DNA of 64,000 bases. It comes from Acidimicrobiales bacterium (GTDB lineage Bacteria; Actinomycetota; Acidimicrobiia; Acidimicrobiales; GCA-2861595). The stretch's first letter is position 1, and every line of letters starts with the position of its first letter. Below are positions 9,707 to 21,831 of the stretch, piece after piece. A program made the translations under genes and the position numbers. The notes under the pieces were generated by a model. The model ran no database searches. It was not told the DNA's origin and saw only the letters and a program-made list of their open reading frames with translations. The stretch covers positions 555,452-619,451 of the forward strand of contig JAUJNQ010000002.1 in the NCBI GenBank assembly GCA_030448025.1, in the 5' to 3' direction.

Positions 9707-11362
9707 GTGGAGGGCTTCTCGATACTCACGGCCATGGTCCTCGTGCCGGTGATCGGTGCCGCGGTCGTGGCGCTGATCCCCCGGTCGCGAGAGGACGTCA
9801 TCAAGGCCGTGGGCCTTGCGGCGGCGGTCTTGGTGGGGGTGGCTTCCATCAGCCTGGCCTTCGCCTTCGACGCCAACAGCGCCGAGTACCAGTTCGTCTC
9901 CGAGGCCAGCTGGATCGAGGAGTTCGGGGTGTCGTGGCTACTTGGTGTGGACGGCATCTCGCTGTTTTTGGTGGTGCTCACCGGCATCCTCTTCCCCATT
10001 GCCCTGGTCGGCACCGACCCCCACCGGGACGTGAAGGGGTACACGGCGTGGATGCTGTTGTTGGAGGCGGGCTGCCTGGGCTCCTTCCTGGCCCTCGACC
10101 TCTTCGTGTTCTTCCTCTTCTTCGAGCTCACCCTTCTCCCCATGTACTTCATCATCGGGGGTTGGGGCTACGAGAAGCGCGTCTATGCCTCGCTCAAGTT
10201 CTTCCTGTTCACCCTCTTCGGGTCCGCCTTCATGCTCGTGGGCATGGTGGCTCTGGTGTTCCTGTCGGCCAAGGGAACCGCTCCGCTGACCTTCGACATC
10301 AGGGAGCTGGCCGAGCGGGGGGCGCTGGCGGAGGACACGGCCCGGTGGGTGTTCCTCGCCTTCACCATGGCCTTCGCCGTCAAGGTGCCGCTGTTCCCCT
10401 TTCACACCTGGCTGCCGGACGCCCACACCCAGGCGCCCACCGCTGGTTCGGTGATCCTCGCCGGAGTGCTGCTGAAGCTGGGGACGTACGGCCTCGTGCG
10501 CTTCGGTCTCTCCCTGTTCCCCAAGGCGGCCGTCGACCTGGCCCCAGTCCTGCTCACCCTCGCCGTCGTCGGGATCATCTACGGAGCTGTGTGCGCCACC
10601 ATGCAGAAGGACCTGAAGCGACTGGTGGCCTATTCCTCCGTCGCCCACCTCGGCTTCATCGTCCTCGGCACCTTCGCCCTCACCACCCAAGGCTTGTCCG
10701 GCGGGGTCCTCCAGATGGTGAACCACGGCCTGTCCACCGGCGCGCTCTTCCTCCTCGTCGGGATGATCTACGAGCGCCGTCACACCAGAGAGATCGCCGA
10801 GTTGCACGGGCTCCAGCGCTCCATGCCGGTCATGGCCGTCATGTTCACCGTGGTGATGTTCTCCTCGATCGGGCTGCCGGGGCTCAACGGCTTCGTCGGC
10901 GAGTTCCTCATCCTCATCGGCTCCTTCGTCACCCGCCGCTGGTGGGCGGTGGTGGGCACGGCCGGCGTCATCCTGGCCGCCCTGTACCTGCTCTGGGCCT
11001 ACCAGCGGGTCTTCCACGGCACCCCGGAGGGTGAGAACGCCACGCTCACCGACATGACGCTGCGGGAGCGTGCGGTGATGGCCCCGCTCCTGTTCCTCAT
11101 CGTGTTCCTCGGGGTCTACCCCCAGCCGGTCCTCGACCGCATCAACCCCTCTGTGGAGAGGCTCGTGCGGCACGTGGAGGAGAAGGGCGGCTACGAGCAG
11201 CCGGCGGTGGCGGTCAACGGTGCCGAGGGCGTGCGCGAAGAGCGCCAGAAGAAGGAGGTCGAGGAGGGGCAGGCCAAGCAGCAGGAGTCGGAGAGGAAGC
11301 TGGCCGAGTTCAAGGAAGCCGAGGACAAGGCGAGGGAGAAGGCGAGGAGCGGCGGCCAATGA
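9707..11362 (+). CDS. nuoM: NADH-quinone oxidoreductase subunit M (copy 1) with charged C-terminal tail
   Basis: FPFHTWLPDAHTQAPTAGSVILAGVLLKLGTYG; C-terminal REERQKKEVEEGQAKQQESERKLAEFKEAEDKAREK. Confidence 0.95.
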   Translation: MEGFSILTAMVLVPVIGAAVVALIPRSREDVIKAVGLAAAVLVGVASISLAFAFDANSAEYQFVSEASWIEEFGVSWLLGVDGISLFLVVLTGILFPIALVGTDPHRDVKGYTAWMLLLEAGCLGSFLALDLFVFFLFFELTLLPMYFIIGGWGYEKRVYASLKFFLFTLFGSAFMLVGMVALVFLSAKGTAPLTFDIRELAERGALAEDTARWVFLAFTMAFAVKVPLFPFHTWLPDAHTQAPTAGSVILAGVLLKLGTYGLVRFGLSLFPKAAVDLAPVLLTLAVVGIIYGAVCATMQKDLKRLVAYSSVAHLGFIVLGTFALTTQGLSGGVLQMVNHGLSTGALFLLVGMIYERRHTREIAELHGLQRSMPVMAVMFTVVMFSSIGLPGLNGFVGEFLILIGSFVTRRWWAVVGTAGVILAALYLLWAYQRVFHGTPEGENATLTDMTLRERAVMAPLLFLIVFLGVYPQPVLDRINPSVERLVRHVEEKGGYEQPAVAVNGAEGVREERQKKEVEEGQAKQQESERKLAEFKEAEDKAREKARSGGQ

Positions 11363-12915
11363 ACGGACTCCCGATGAACGGACTCCCGATGAACGGACTT
11401 CTGGTGGCCCAGGCCGGGCAGCCCGAGGGGCTTGCGCCCTTGGAGCTGCCCAACGTGGAGTACTCGGCCATGGCTCCTCACCTGATCCTGATCGGTGGTG
11501 CCCTCGTGCTCCTGGTGTGGGTGGCGATGGTGCGCCGGCGTCCGCCGTGGGCGTGGGCCGCGTTCACCGTGGCGGTGGGCCTCGCCTCGCTCGGGGCCTC
11601 CTGGCTGATGTGGCTGGACGTCGGACGCAACGGGCCGAGGACGGCCGTGGCCGACGCCGTCGTCGTCGACGGCTACTCGATCTTCTTCATGGTGCTGGTG
11701 AGCGTCATCGTCGTGCTCGGGGCCTTGATGGGGGAGTCCTTCCTCAAACGGGAGGACATCCGTGGGCCCGAGTTCTACGTGCTCATGCTGCTGTCCTCTT
11801 CGGGGGCCATGTTCATGGCCTCGGCCAACGACCTGGTCATCACCTTCCTGGGCCTCGAGATCCTCTCCATCGCCCTCTACGTCCTGGCCGGTCTCGACAA
11901 TCGCCGGATGGAGTCGAGGGAGGCGGCCATCAAGTACTTCGTCCTCGGGGCCTTTTCCTCGGCCGTGTTCCTCTACGGCGTGGCCCTTGTCTACGGCGCC
12001 ACGGGCTCCACCAACCTGGGTGAGATCGTCGGATACCTGCAGTCCAGCGTGGCGCCGGCGAACGGCGTCCTGCTGGCGGGGGTGGCGCTGCTGCTCGTGG
12101 GATTCGGCTTCAAGGTGGCCGCCGTCCCCTTCCACACCTGGACCCCTGACGTGTACCAGGGCGCTCCGTCCCCGGTGACCGGCTTCATGGCCGCCGGGGC
12201 CAAGGCGGCGGGGTTCGCCGGGCTGCTCCGGGTCTTCTTCGCCACGTTCGACACCTTGAAGCTCGACTGGCAGCCGATCGTCTGGGTCCTGGCCGTGGCC
12301 ACCCTCCTGGTCGGCTCGGTTCTCGCCATCGTGCAGGAGGACATCAAGCGCGTCCTCGCCTACTCCTCCATAAGCCACGCCGGCTTCGTGTTGATCGGCC
12401 TGCAGGCCGCCAACGAGAAGGGCCTTGCCGGTTCGCTCTACTACCTGCTCACCTACGCCTTCATGGTGCTGGGCAGCTTCACGGTGGTCACCCTCGTGGG
12501 GCGCAAGGGCGACGCCAGGCACGATCTGGACGCCTACCGGGGCCTGTCGGCACGCCGACCAGCCCTTGCCCTGGCCTTCACCGTGCTGCTCCTGGCCCAG
12601 GCCGGGATCCCGTTCACCACCGGCTTCCTGGCCAAGTTCTACGTGATCTCCGCCGCCGTGGAGGGTCGGTCCTACTCGCTGGCCCTCATCGGCATGCTGT
12701 CGTCGGTCGTGGCGGCGTTCTTCTACCTGAGGATCACGGTGCTCATGTACATGAGCACGGACGAGGAAGAGGCCGAGGAGGCCCGCACCGAGCCCCTGGC
12801 GATCCCGCGTTCGATGGCGGTGGTCCTGGCCGTCTCAGTGGCCTTCACCGTGGCCTTCGGCCTGCTGCCGGCGCCGGTGATCGACTTCGCCCGCGACGCC
12901 ACCCTCCTGATATAG
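11359..12915 (+). CDS. nuoN: NADH-quinone oxidoreductase subunit N (copy 1)
   Basis: PFHTWTPDVYQGAPSPVTGFMAAGAKAAGF; last gene of nuo run; N-terminus MNGLPMNGLPMNGLL. Confidence 0.95.
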   Translation: MNGLPMNGLPMNGLLVAQAGQPEGLAPLELPNVEYSAMAPHLILIGGALVLLVWVAMVRRRPPWAWAAFTVAVGLASLGASWLMWLDVGRNGPRTAVADAVVVDGYSIFFMVLVSVIVVLGALMGESFLKREDIRGPEFYVLMLLSSSGAMFMASANDLVITFLGLEILSIALYVLAGLDNRRMESREAAIKYFVLGAFSSAVFLYGVALVYGATGSTNLGEIVGYLQSSVAPANGVLLAGVALLLVGFGFKVAAVPFHTWTPDVYQGAPSPVTGFMAAGAKAAGFAGLLRVFFATFDTLKLDWQPIVWVLAVATLLVGSVLAIVQEDIKRVLAYSSISHAGFVLIGLQAANEKGLAGSLYYLLTYAFMVLGSFTVVTLVGRKGDARHDLDAYRGLSARRPALALAFTVLLLAQAGIPFTTGFLAKFYVISAAVEGRSYSLALIGMLSSVVAAFFYLRITVLMYMSTDEEEAEEARTEPLAIPRSMAVVLAVSVAFTVAFGLLPAPVIDFARDATLLI

Positions 12916-12921
12916 CGCCGA

Positions 12922-13926
12922 GTGCCACCCCGACGGTCACGGACGTCAGTGCTGCTGGTGGCCGGGATCGTCCTGCTGGCCGGAGTGCTCTTGGCCGGCG
13001 TGGCGGTGTCCGGTTTACTGGAGACGAGGACCGGCGATGACCGCCGTGGTGGCCCCGACGGGCGCTTCGACCTGGCCCTGATCGGTGATGCCCGCTACCG
13101 GCCCGACGAGTACCCGAAGTTCCTTCGCCTGCGGGACGTGATCAACGCCGAGCAGGTGGCCTTCACCGTCCATGTGGGCGACATCAAGGGCGGTGGGTCG
13201 TGTGCCGACCGGGTGTACACCGAGACCCTCGATCTCTTCGACGGGTTCGCTTCCCCGTTGATCTACACGCCAGGCGACAACGAGTGGACCGACTGCGGCG
13301 ACCGCAGGCCCCGTGAGCGCCTGGGGTTCTTGCGCCGGGTCTTCTTCGCCGACGACCAGTCTCGGGGAAGGCAGCGCCTCCGCCTCGAGCGGCAGAGTCC
13401 TGACTACCCCGAGAACGCCCGCTGGCGGTTCGGCGAGGTCACGTTCGCCACCCTGCACGTGGTGGGCAGCAACAACAACCTCCCCGATCCAAGCCGCCCC
13501 GAGGGGACGCTGGGCGACGCGGATGAGTACGCCGCTCGCAACGCCGCCAACCTGGAGTGGCTGGCGCGGACCTTCGAGGCGGCCCGCGCCGACGCCAGCG
13601 TGGCCGTGGTGATCGCCATGCAGGCTGACCCCGCCTTCGAACGGCCGCCGGCACAGCGGCCGGGGTATGCAGACCTCCTGGCTGCCCTCGGGCGCCAGAC
13701 CAAGGCCTTCGCCAAGCCGGTGGTGCTGGTGCACGGGGACAGCCACGTGTCCCGCGTGGACCAGCCCTTCGAAGACCCAGCCACAGGTCGGACCCTCGAG
13801 AACTTCACCCGAGTGGAGACCTTCGGCAGCCCCGACGTCCACTGGGTGCGCGCCACCGTGGACCCGAGGGACCCCAAGGTCTTCACCTTCACCCAGGAGC
13901 TGATCGAGGCCAATCGGGCGCCGTGA
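12922..13926 (+). CDS. Membrane-anchored/secreted calcineurin-like metallophosphoesterase, GTG start
   Basis: N-terminal hydrophobic anchor; VHVGDIKGGG, YTPGDNEWTD and VVLVHGDSHVSRVD. Confidence 0.75.
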   Translation: MPPRRSRTSVLLVAGIVLLAGVLLAGVAVSGLLETRTGDDRRGGPDGRFDLALIGDARYRPDEYPKFLRLRDVINAEQVAFTVHVGDIKGGGSCADRVYTETLDLFDGFASPLIYTPGDNEWTDCGDRRPRERLGFLRRVFFADDQSRGRQRLRLERQSPDYPENARWRFGEVTFATLHVVGSNNNLPDPSRPEGTLGDADEYAARNAANLEWLARTFEAARADASVAVVIAMQADPAFERPPAQRPGYADLLAALGRQTKAFAKPVVLVHGDSHVSRVDQPFEDPATGRTLENFTRVETFGSPDVHWVRATVDPRDPKVFTFTQELIEANRAP

Positions 13927-13955
13927 CGTCGTCGATGGCACCGCGCCCGGCGTGG

Positions 13956-14423
13956 TCAGCCTTCGCCCATGGCCTCGCTGGCCCGCTTGGCCATCTCCGC
14001 GGGCGGCACGTCCTCCACGTGGCTGGCCACGTTCCAATGGTGCCCGAAGGGATCCTCGAACTGCCCCGACCGGTCGCCGTAGAACTGGTCCTCGACCGGG
14101 CGCAGGGCGGTGGCGCCCGCCTTCACCGCCCGATCGAAGACGTCGTCCACGTCCTCCACGTAGATGCTGATGGTCACGGGCGTGCCGCCGATGGTCTTCG
14201 GGCTGCGCTGGCCCATGTCCGGGAACTCGTCGGCCAGCATGAGCACCGAATCGCCGATCTGCAGCTCGCAATGGCCGATCTTGTCGCCGGGGGCCGGCAT
14301 TCGCATCCGCTCCGTGGCGCCGAAGACGGTCGTGTAGAAGCCGACGGCGAGGCCGGCTCCGTCGACTATCAGGTACGGCGTGATCCGGGGGTACTCCTCC
14401 GGGATGGGCTTCACCTTGGCCAT
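13956..14423 (-). CDS. VOC-family (PhnB/glyoxalase-like) protein
   Basis: MAKVKPIPEEYPRITPYLIVDGAGLAVGFYTTVFGATERMRMPAPGDKIGHCELQIGDSVLMLADEFPD...QFYGDRSGQFEDPFGHHWNVASH. Confidence 0.88.
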   Translation of the reverse strand: MAKVKPIPEEYPRITPYLIVDGAGLAVGFYTTVFGATERMRMPAPGDKIGHCELQIGDSVLMLADEFPDMGQRSPKTIGGTPVTISIYVEDVDDVFDRAVKAGATALRPVEDQFYGDRSGQFEDPFGHHWNVASHVEDVPPAEMAKRASEAMGEG

Positions 14424-14526
14424 GATCCTCCTGAGTGGAAGCGGTTCTGTGGCAAGGCTATCCACGCGAGCCCCTCTTGTTTTGGGGAGCTGGCAGCTCG
14501 TGAAGGCCCTCACTACGCTCATCGCA

Positions 14527-14892
14527 ATGTCCGGCTTCTTGCGTGAGTACCTCACCGTGCTCGTGTTCGGTGCCGCGGCGGTGGCCATGGTGGGCGCCAT
14601 GCTGGGCGCGGGCAGCCTGCTGCGGCCAAAGCGGGCGCAGCTCCAGAAGTACATCTCCTACGAGAGCGGTGTGGACCCGGTGGGGACGGGTTGGTCACAG
14701 AGCCAGATCCGCTACTACCTGTTCGGGCTGCTCTTCGTCATGTTCGAGGTGGAGACGGTCTTCATCTTCCCGTGGGCCGTCCGCCTCGAGGACCTGGGCC
14801 TTTTCGGCCTGGTGGAGATGGTCGTCTTCATCGCCATCCTGGCCCTCGGGCTCCTGTACGCCTGGCGGAAGGGAGTGCTGCGGTGGATGTGA
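14527..14892 (+). CDS. nuoA: NADH-quinone oxidoreductase subunit A
   Basis: [45 protein letters not shown]. Confidence 0.95.
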   Translation: MSGFLREYLTVLVFGAAAVAMVGAMLGAGSLLRPKRAQLQKYISYESGVDPVGTGWSQSQIRYYLFGLLFVMFEVETVFIFPWAVRLEDLGLFGLVEMVVFIAILALGLLYAWRKGVLRWM

Positions 14893-14917
14893 CGAGCCCC
14901 AGAGGGGGTGGCTCGGG

Positions 14918-15421
14918 ATGGGCCTAGTGGAGAGGGGATGGGTTCCCAAACCCCTCAGCCATCTCCTCAACCTCAGCCGGAAGTACTCGCTGTGGGTCTA
15001 CCAGTGGGGCCTCGCCTGCTGCGCCATCGAGATGGGCGCCGCCTTCGGCTCACCCCGGTACGACGTGATGCGCCTGGGCGTCATCCCCTTTCCGGCCAGC
15101 GCCCGCCAGGCCGACCTGGTGGTCATCTCGGGGACCGTCACCGACAAGATGGCGCCGCCCATCCGCCGGCTCTACGAGCAGATGCCCGACCCGAAGTACG
15201 TGATCTCCATGGGTTCGTGCGCCAACTGCGGCGGCCCGTACTGGGACAGCTACTCGGTCACCAAGGGGGTCGACCAGATCCTCCCCGTCGACGTCTACGT
15301 CCCGGGATGCCCACCTCGGCCCGAGGCGCTTCTCGAGGGCATCGTGTTGCTCCAGGAGCGCATCCAGCACGAGGACATGGCCGAGCGTTGGAAGGGTGAC
15401 CCCATTGTCGTCGGCAGCTGA
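14918..15421 (+). CDS. nuoB: NADH-quinone oxidoreductase subunit B
   Basis: [57 protein letters not shown]. Confidence 0.96.
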   Translation: MGLVERGWVPKPLSHLLNLSRKYSLWVYQWGLACCAIEMGAAFGSPRYDVMRLGVIPFPASARQADLVVISGTVTDKMAPPIRRLYEQMPDPKYVISMGSCANCGGPYWDSYSVTKGVDQILPVDVYVPGCPPRPEALLEGIVLLQERIQHEDMAERWKGDPIVVGS

Positions 15422-16184
15422 CGAGGCGGGCACCGGCTCGGCAGGAGAGCAGCCGACCGGCGGCGATGGCGATCGGCCCTCGGATTCAACGCTGCAGCAG
15501 CTGGTCGAGGTGCTGAAGGCGGAGCTCGGCGACGCCGTGGTCGGCTCCGAGGTCTCCGGCGACGACGTCTGGGTACGGGTCGAACCCGGTGCCTGGCGCC
15601 AGGCCGCCGAGGCGTGCGAGCGCCGCCTGGACATGGACTACTTCTGCTTTCTCTCCGGCATCGACTGGTTGGACAACCCCGATCTCTCCGGAGAGAAGCG
15701 GTGGGATCCCGAGGGCGCCACACCGAAGGGCGCCGAGCCAGCCGGCGAGATCGACGACGAGGGCGACGACCAGGCCTCCGAGGGGACCTATGGCACGGGT
15801 GTCGCCGGCGGCGACACCCGCTTCCAGATGTTGGCCCGCCTGTACTCCACGAGCCGGAAGATCGGCGTGACCTTGAAGGCGGACCTCGACGAGGCCGATC
15901 CACGAGTGGCGTCGTGGGTGAGCGTGTACCGGGGAGCTGACTGGCACGAGCGAGAGGCCTGGGAGATGTATGGCTTCACCTTCGACGGCCACCCCGGCCT
16001 GCGGCACCTGTACCTGCCCGGGGAGTTCGAAGGCCATCCCCTGCGCAAGGACTTCCCCTTGCTGGCCCGCGAGCTCAAGCCCTGGCCCGGACTGGTGGAC
16101 GTGGAGCCCATTCCGGGCGACGAGTCGGCCGAGGACGAGGGCGACGCCAAGACACTGGCAGCGGCCACCGACGAGGGCGGATGA
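15396..16184 (+). CDS. nuoC: NADH-quinone oxidoreductase subunit C with acidic internal insert, GTG start overlapping nuoB
   Basis: [38 protein letters not shown]. Confidence 0.94.
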   Translation: MTPLSSAADEAGTGSAGEQPTGGDGDRPSDSTLQQLVEVLKAELGDAVVGSEVSGDDVWVRVEPGAWRQAAEACERRLDMDYFCFLSGIDWLDNPDLSGEKRWDPEGATPKGAEPAGEIDDEGDDQASEGTYGTGVAGGDTRFQMLARLYSTSRKIGVTLKADLDEADPRVASWVSVYRGADWHEREAWEMYGFTFDGHPGLRHLYLPGEFEGHPLRKDFPLLARELKPWPGLVDVEPIPGDESAEDEGDAKTLAAATDEGG

Positions 16185-17353
16185 CGCTCACCACCGAACG
16201 GCAGCAATCCGCCTACGTGTCCAGCCAGGCCGCCGACGCCCGCGTCAACATCGAGCTCGAGACCGAGGGCATGACCCTCAACATCGGGCCCCAGCACCCG
16301 GCCACCCACGGGACTCTTCGCATCGTGGTGCGCCTCGACGGCGAGCAGGTCCTGTGGGCCGAGCCGGTGTGCGGCTACATGCACCGCGGCTACGAGAAGC
16401 TCTGTGAGGTCCGCACCTACCCCCAGGTCACGACCCTCGTCAACCGCATCGACTGGTTGGGTCATTTCGCCAACGAGGTCCCCTTCATCCTGGCCGCCGA
16501 GAAGCTGATGGAGATCGAGGCCCCGGAGCGGGCCCAGTGGCTTCGAACGGTGTTCTTCGAGATGGCGCGGATCGCCAACGTCTCGCTGTTCCTCGGTGAC
16601 ATGGGGGTACAGCTGGGCGCCCTCACCCCGGTGTTCTACGCCTTCCGCGACAGGGAGTACGTGCTCAACCTCATGGAAGCGGTGACCGGTGGCCGCTTCC
16701 ATCCCAACTTCGACCGCATCGGCGGGCTCAAGGAGGACCTTCCGAAGGGTTGGGTGGCAGAGGCCAAGCGGGTGATGACCCGGGTCCAGTCCTTCTGCGA
16801 CCAGATGGAAGACCTCCTGATGGGCAACGAGATCTTCGACCGCCGGTGCCGGGGCATCGGTGTCATCCCGGCGTCGGTGGGGCTGGAATACGGCATGTCG
16901 GGCGCCAACATCCGGGCCAGCGGCGTCGACTGGGACCTGCGCCGGGACGAGGACTCCCCCCTCGCCTGGAAGCACTGCGACTGGAAGGTCTGGACCCACG
17001 CCGATGGCGACGCCTTCGCCCGCTACTGGGTCCGGCTCCAGGAAACCAGGGAAGCGGCCAAGATCGTGGTCCAGCTGCTCGACGGGCTGCCCTCGGGCCC
17101 TATCCAGGCCAAGGTGCCCCGCATCATCAAGGTGCCCGCCGGTGAGGCGTGGGCCCACACCGAGAACCCCTTGGGCGAGATGGGCTACTACGTGGTGAGC
17201 AAAGGCGGCCTGGGGCCCTTCCGAGTGAAGATCCGGAGTGCCTCGTTCAACAACATCTCGGTCATCCCATGGGTGCTCCGGGGCGTCTTCGTGCCCGACG
17301 TCATCACCATCCTCGCCTCGCTCTACTTCATCCTCGGGGACATCGATCGGTGA
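16181..17353 (+). CDS. nuoD: NADH-quinone oxidoreductase subunit D
   Basis: NIGPQHPATHGTLRIVVRLDGEQV, GYMHRGYEKLCE, C-terminal VFVPDVITILASLYFILGDIDR. Confidence 0.96.
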   Translation: MTLTTERQQSAYVSSQAADARVNIELETEGMTLNIGPQHPATHGTLRIVVRLDGEQVLWAEPVCGYMHRGYEKLCEVRTYPQVTTLVNRIDWLGHFANEVPFILAAEKLMEIEAPERAQWLRTVFFEMARIANVSLFLGDMGVQLGALTPVFYAFRDREYVLNLMEAVTGGRFHPNFDRIGGLKEDLPKGWVAEAKRVMTRVQSFCDQMEDLLMGNEIFDRRCRGIGVIPASVGLEYGMSGANIRASGVDWDLRRDEDSPLAWKHCDWKVWTHADGDAFARYWVRLQETREAAKIVVQLLDGLPSGPIQAKVPRIIKVPAGEAWAHTENPLGEMGYYVVSKGGLGPFRVKIRSASFNNISVIPWVLRGVFVPDVITILASLYFILGDIDR

Positions 17354-17363
17354 GGCCTCAGCG

Positions 17364-18386
17364 GTGACCTTCGCCGTCGAGCTCGCCTACTGGCAGACCA
17401 CCACCATCAAGGTGCTCGTCGTGCTGGGAGTCATACCCGTCGCGGCCATCGTCCTCGGATACGTGTTCCTGCTGAAGATGATGAGCCACATGCAGAGCCG
17501 GCTGGGACCGATGGAAGCGGGACCCCATGGCACCCTCCAGCTCGTGGCCGACGGGCTCAAGTTCATCCAGAAGGAGGACATCTTCCCCGACCGGTCCGAC
17601 CGCTTCGTCTTCGGGCTGGCTCCCGTCGTCGTGTTGATGTCCACCTTCCTCCTCTACATCGTCATCCCCGCCGGCCCCCGTCTGGTGGTGGAGGACCTGG
17701 ACACGGGGGTCTTCTTCGCTCTGGCCGTCTCGTCCCTCTCGGTGCTGGGCGTCCTCATGGCCGGCTGGTCCTCGGCCAACAAGTACTCCCTCATCGGAGC
17801 CCTCAGAGCCGCCGGGCAGCTCATCGCCTACGAGCTGCCCCTCGTGCTGGCCGTGGTGGGCGTGGTCATGCAGGCCGGGACCATGAGCCTGCAGGGCATA
17901 GTGAGGGCCCAGTCAGAAGGTGAGATCTTCGGAATCGGGTTCCTGGGGAACCCGTTCATCTTCACCCAGTTCGTCGGCTTCGCCGTCTTCCTGCTGGCCG
18001 CCCAGGCCGAGCTCTCCCAGACGCCGTTCGACATGCCGGTGGCCGAGTCCGAGCTGGTGGCCGGGTTCATGACCGAGTACACGGGCTTCCGCTTCCTGTT
18101 CTTCTTCATGTCCGAGTTCGGTTCAGCGTTCGCTCTGTCCGCCATCGGCGCCACCCTGTTCCTCGGCGGCTGGCACTTCCCCGGCATCGGCGGCTCGCTG
18201 GCCGACGTCACCGGTCCACTGGTGCTCGGGGCCAAGGTCATGCTGGTGGCGTTCTTCATCTTCTGGTTCCGGTTCACGTTCCCCCGGCTCCGTGAGGACC
18301 AGCTCCAGGCCGTGGCCTGGAAGTACCTGATCCCCATCTCCCTCGCCAACATCCTCGTGACCGGCGTCCTCAAAGTCCTCTTCTGA
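17364..18386 (+). CDS. nuoH: NADH-quinone oxidoreductase subunit H (copy 2)
   Basis: [33 protein letters not shown] and [30 protein letters not shown]. Confidence 0.94.
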   Translation: MTFAVELAYWQTTTIKVLVVLGVIPVAAIVLGYVFLLKMMSHMQSRLGPMEAGPHGTLQLVADGLKFIQKEDIFPDRSDRFVFGLAPVVVLMSTFLLYIVIPAGPRLVVEDLDTGVFFALAVSSLSVLGVLMAGWSSANKYSLIGALRAAGQLIAYELPLVLAVVGVVMQAGTMSLQGIVRAQSEGEIFGIGFLGNPFIFTQFVGFAVFLLAAQAELSQTPFDMPVAESELVAGFMTEYTGFRFLFFFMSEFGSAFALSAIGATLFLGGWHFPGIGGSLADVTGPLVLGAKVMLVAFFIFWFRFTFPRLREDQLQAVAWKYLIPISLANILVTGVLKVLF

Positions 18387-18396
18387 AAGGTCTCGC

Positions 18397-18879
18397 ATGC
18401 CGCACGTTCCAGGGTTGCTGAAGGGGCTGGGTGTCACCTTCAAGACCATGACCAAGCCGGCCGTCACCGTGCAGTACCCCCATGTCAAGGAGGCACCGCC
18501 CACTCGGGCGAGGGGCGTGATCGCTCTCAAGGAGGAGAACTGCACGGTTTGCATGCTCTGCGCCCGTCAGTGCCCCGACTGGTGCATCTACATCGAGGGT
18601 TACAAGGACAAGGCCCCGCCCCGTCGCGAGGGCGGCAAGCCCCGCACCGTGCAGAAGCTCGATCGCTTCGACATCGACTACGGCCTCTGCATGTACTGCG
18701 GGATCTGTGTCGAGGTCTGCCCCTTCGACGCCCTCTTCTGGTCCCCGGAGTACGAGTACTCCGAGGTCAAGATCGCCGACCTCCTCCACGACAAGGACCG
18801 CCTGGGCGAGTGGATGAAGACGGTGCCCGAGCCTCCGCCGCTCGAGTCCGGTGCCACCGTCAAGGGCGCCAAGAAGTAG
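18397..18879 (+). CDS. nuoI: NADH-quinone oxidoreductase subunit I (copy 2), intact two-[4Fe-4S] ferredoxin-like protein
   Basis: [15 protein letters not shown] and [12 protein letters not shown]. Confidence 0.94.
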   Translation: MPHVPGLLKGLGVTFKTMTKPAVTVQYPHVKEAPPTRARGVIALKEENCTVCMLCARQCPDWCIYIEGYKDKAPPRREGGKPRTVQKLDRFDIDYGLCMYCGICVEVCPFDALFWSPEYEYSEVKIADLLHDKDRLGEWMKTVPEPPPLESGATVKGAKK

Positions 18880-18882
18880 GAC

Positions 18883-19377
18883 ATGGTCGCTCAGAACATC
18901 GTCTTCGGGGTTCTGGCCGTCGCCATGGGGCTGGCCGCCATCCGGGTGGTGACCACTAAGAACGTCGTCCACGCCGCTCTGTACCTGGTGGTGGTGCTGG
19001 CCGGCGTCGCCGCCCTCTACATCCTGCTGGCCGCCGAGTTCATCGCCGTGGTGCAGGTGATCATCTACATCGGCGCCATCGTCCTGCTCATCCTCTTCGG
19101 CACCATGCTCACCAGGGCACCCATCGGCCGCGCTTCGGACCTCGACAACGACCAACGGTGGCTGGGCGTGGTGGTGGCGCTCCTCCTACTCGGGGTCATG
19201 GGGTCGGTGCTGGCCGACGCCTTCGGGTCGACCAAGCTGCCCAAGGCACCGCAGATCCAACGCACCGGGGACGTGGGTCTGTCCATCTTCCAGACATACG
19301 TCGTGCCCTTCGAGGTGGTCTCCGTGCTCCTTCTCGCTGCCCTCGTGGGGGCTGTCGTGATCGCCAGGCGGGACTAG
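18883..19377 (+). CDS. nuoJ: NADH-quinone oxidoreductase subunit J (copy 2)
   Basis: [50 protein letters not shown]. Confidence 0.93.
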   Translation: MVAQNIVFGVLAVAMGLAAIRVVTTKNVVHAALYLVVVLAGVAALYILLAAEFIAVVQVIIYIGAIVLLILFGTMLTRAPIGRASDLDNDQRWLGVVVALLLLGVMGSVLADAFGSTKLPKAPQIQRTGDVGLSIFQTYVVPFEVVSVLLLAALVGAVVIARRD

Positions 19378-19379
19378 AG

Positions 19380-19679
19380 GTGTACCTGAACCAGTTCCTG
19401 TTCCTGGCCGCCTTCCTCTTCTGTGTGGGCGTCTACGGGGTGCTGGCCCGAAAGAACGCCGTCCTCGTGCTCATGTCCATCGAGCTCATCCTGAACGCCG
19501 TGAACATCAACCTGGTGGCCTTCGGGCTCTTCCGGGAGAGCGTGGCGGGGCAGGTGTTCGCCCTGTTCGTGATCGCCGTGGCCGCCGCCGAGGTCGGCGT
19601 GGGTCTGGCGATCGTGATCCTCATCTACCGCAACCGCCACTCCATCGACCTCACCGAGGTCGACATGATGAAGGGCTGA
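19380..19679 (+). CDS. nuoK: NADH-quinone oxidoreductase subunit K (copy 2), GTG start
   Basis: [25 protein letters not shown]...[17 protein letters not shown]. Confidence 0.94.
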   Translation: MYLNQFLFLAAFLFCVGVYGVLARKNAVLVLMSIELILNAVNINLVAFGLFRESVAGQVFALFVIAVAAAEVGVGLAIVILIYRNRHSIDLTEVDMMKG

Positions 19680-19682
19680 CCG

Positions 19683-21815
<2,133 letters not shown>

Positions 21816-21831
21816 CGGAGAACGGAGACCG

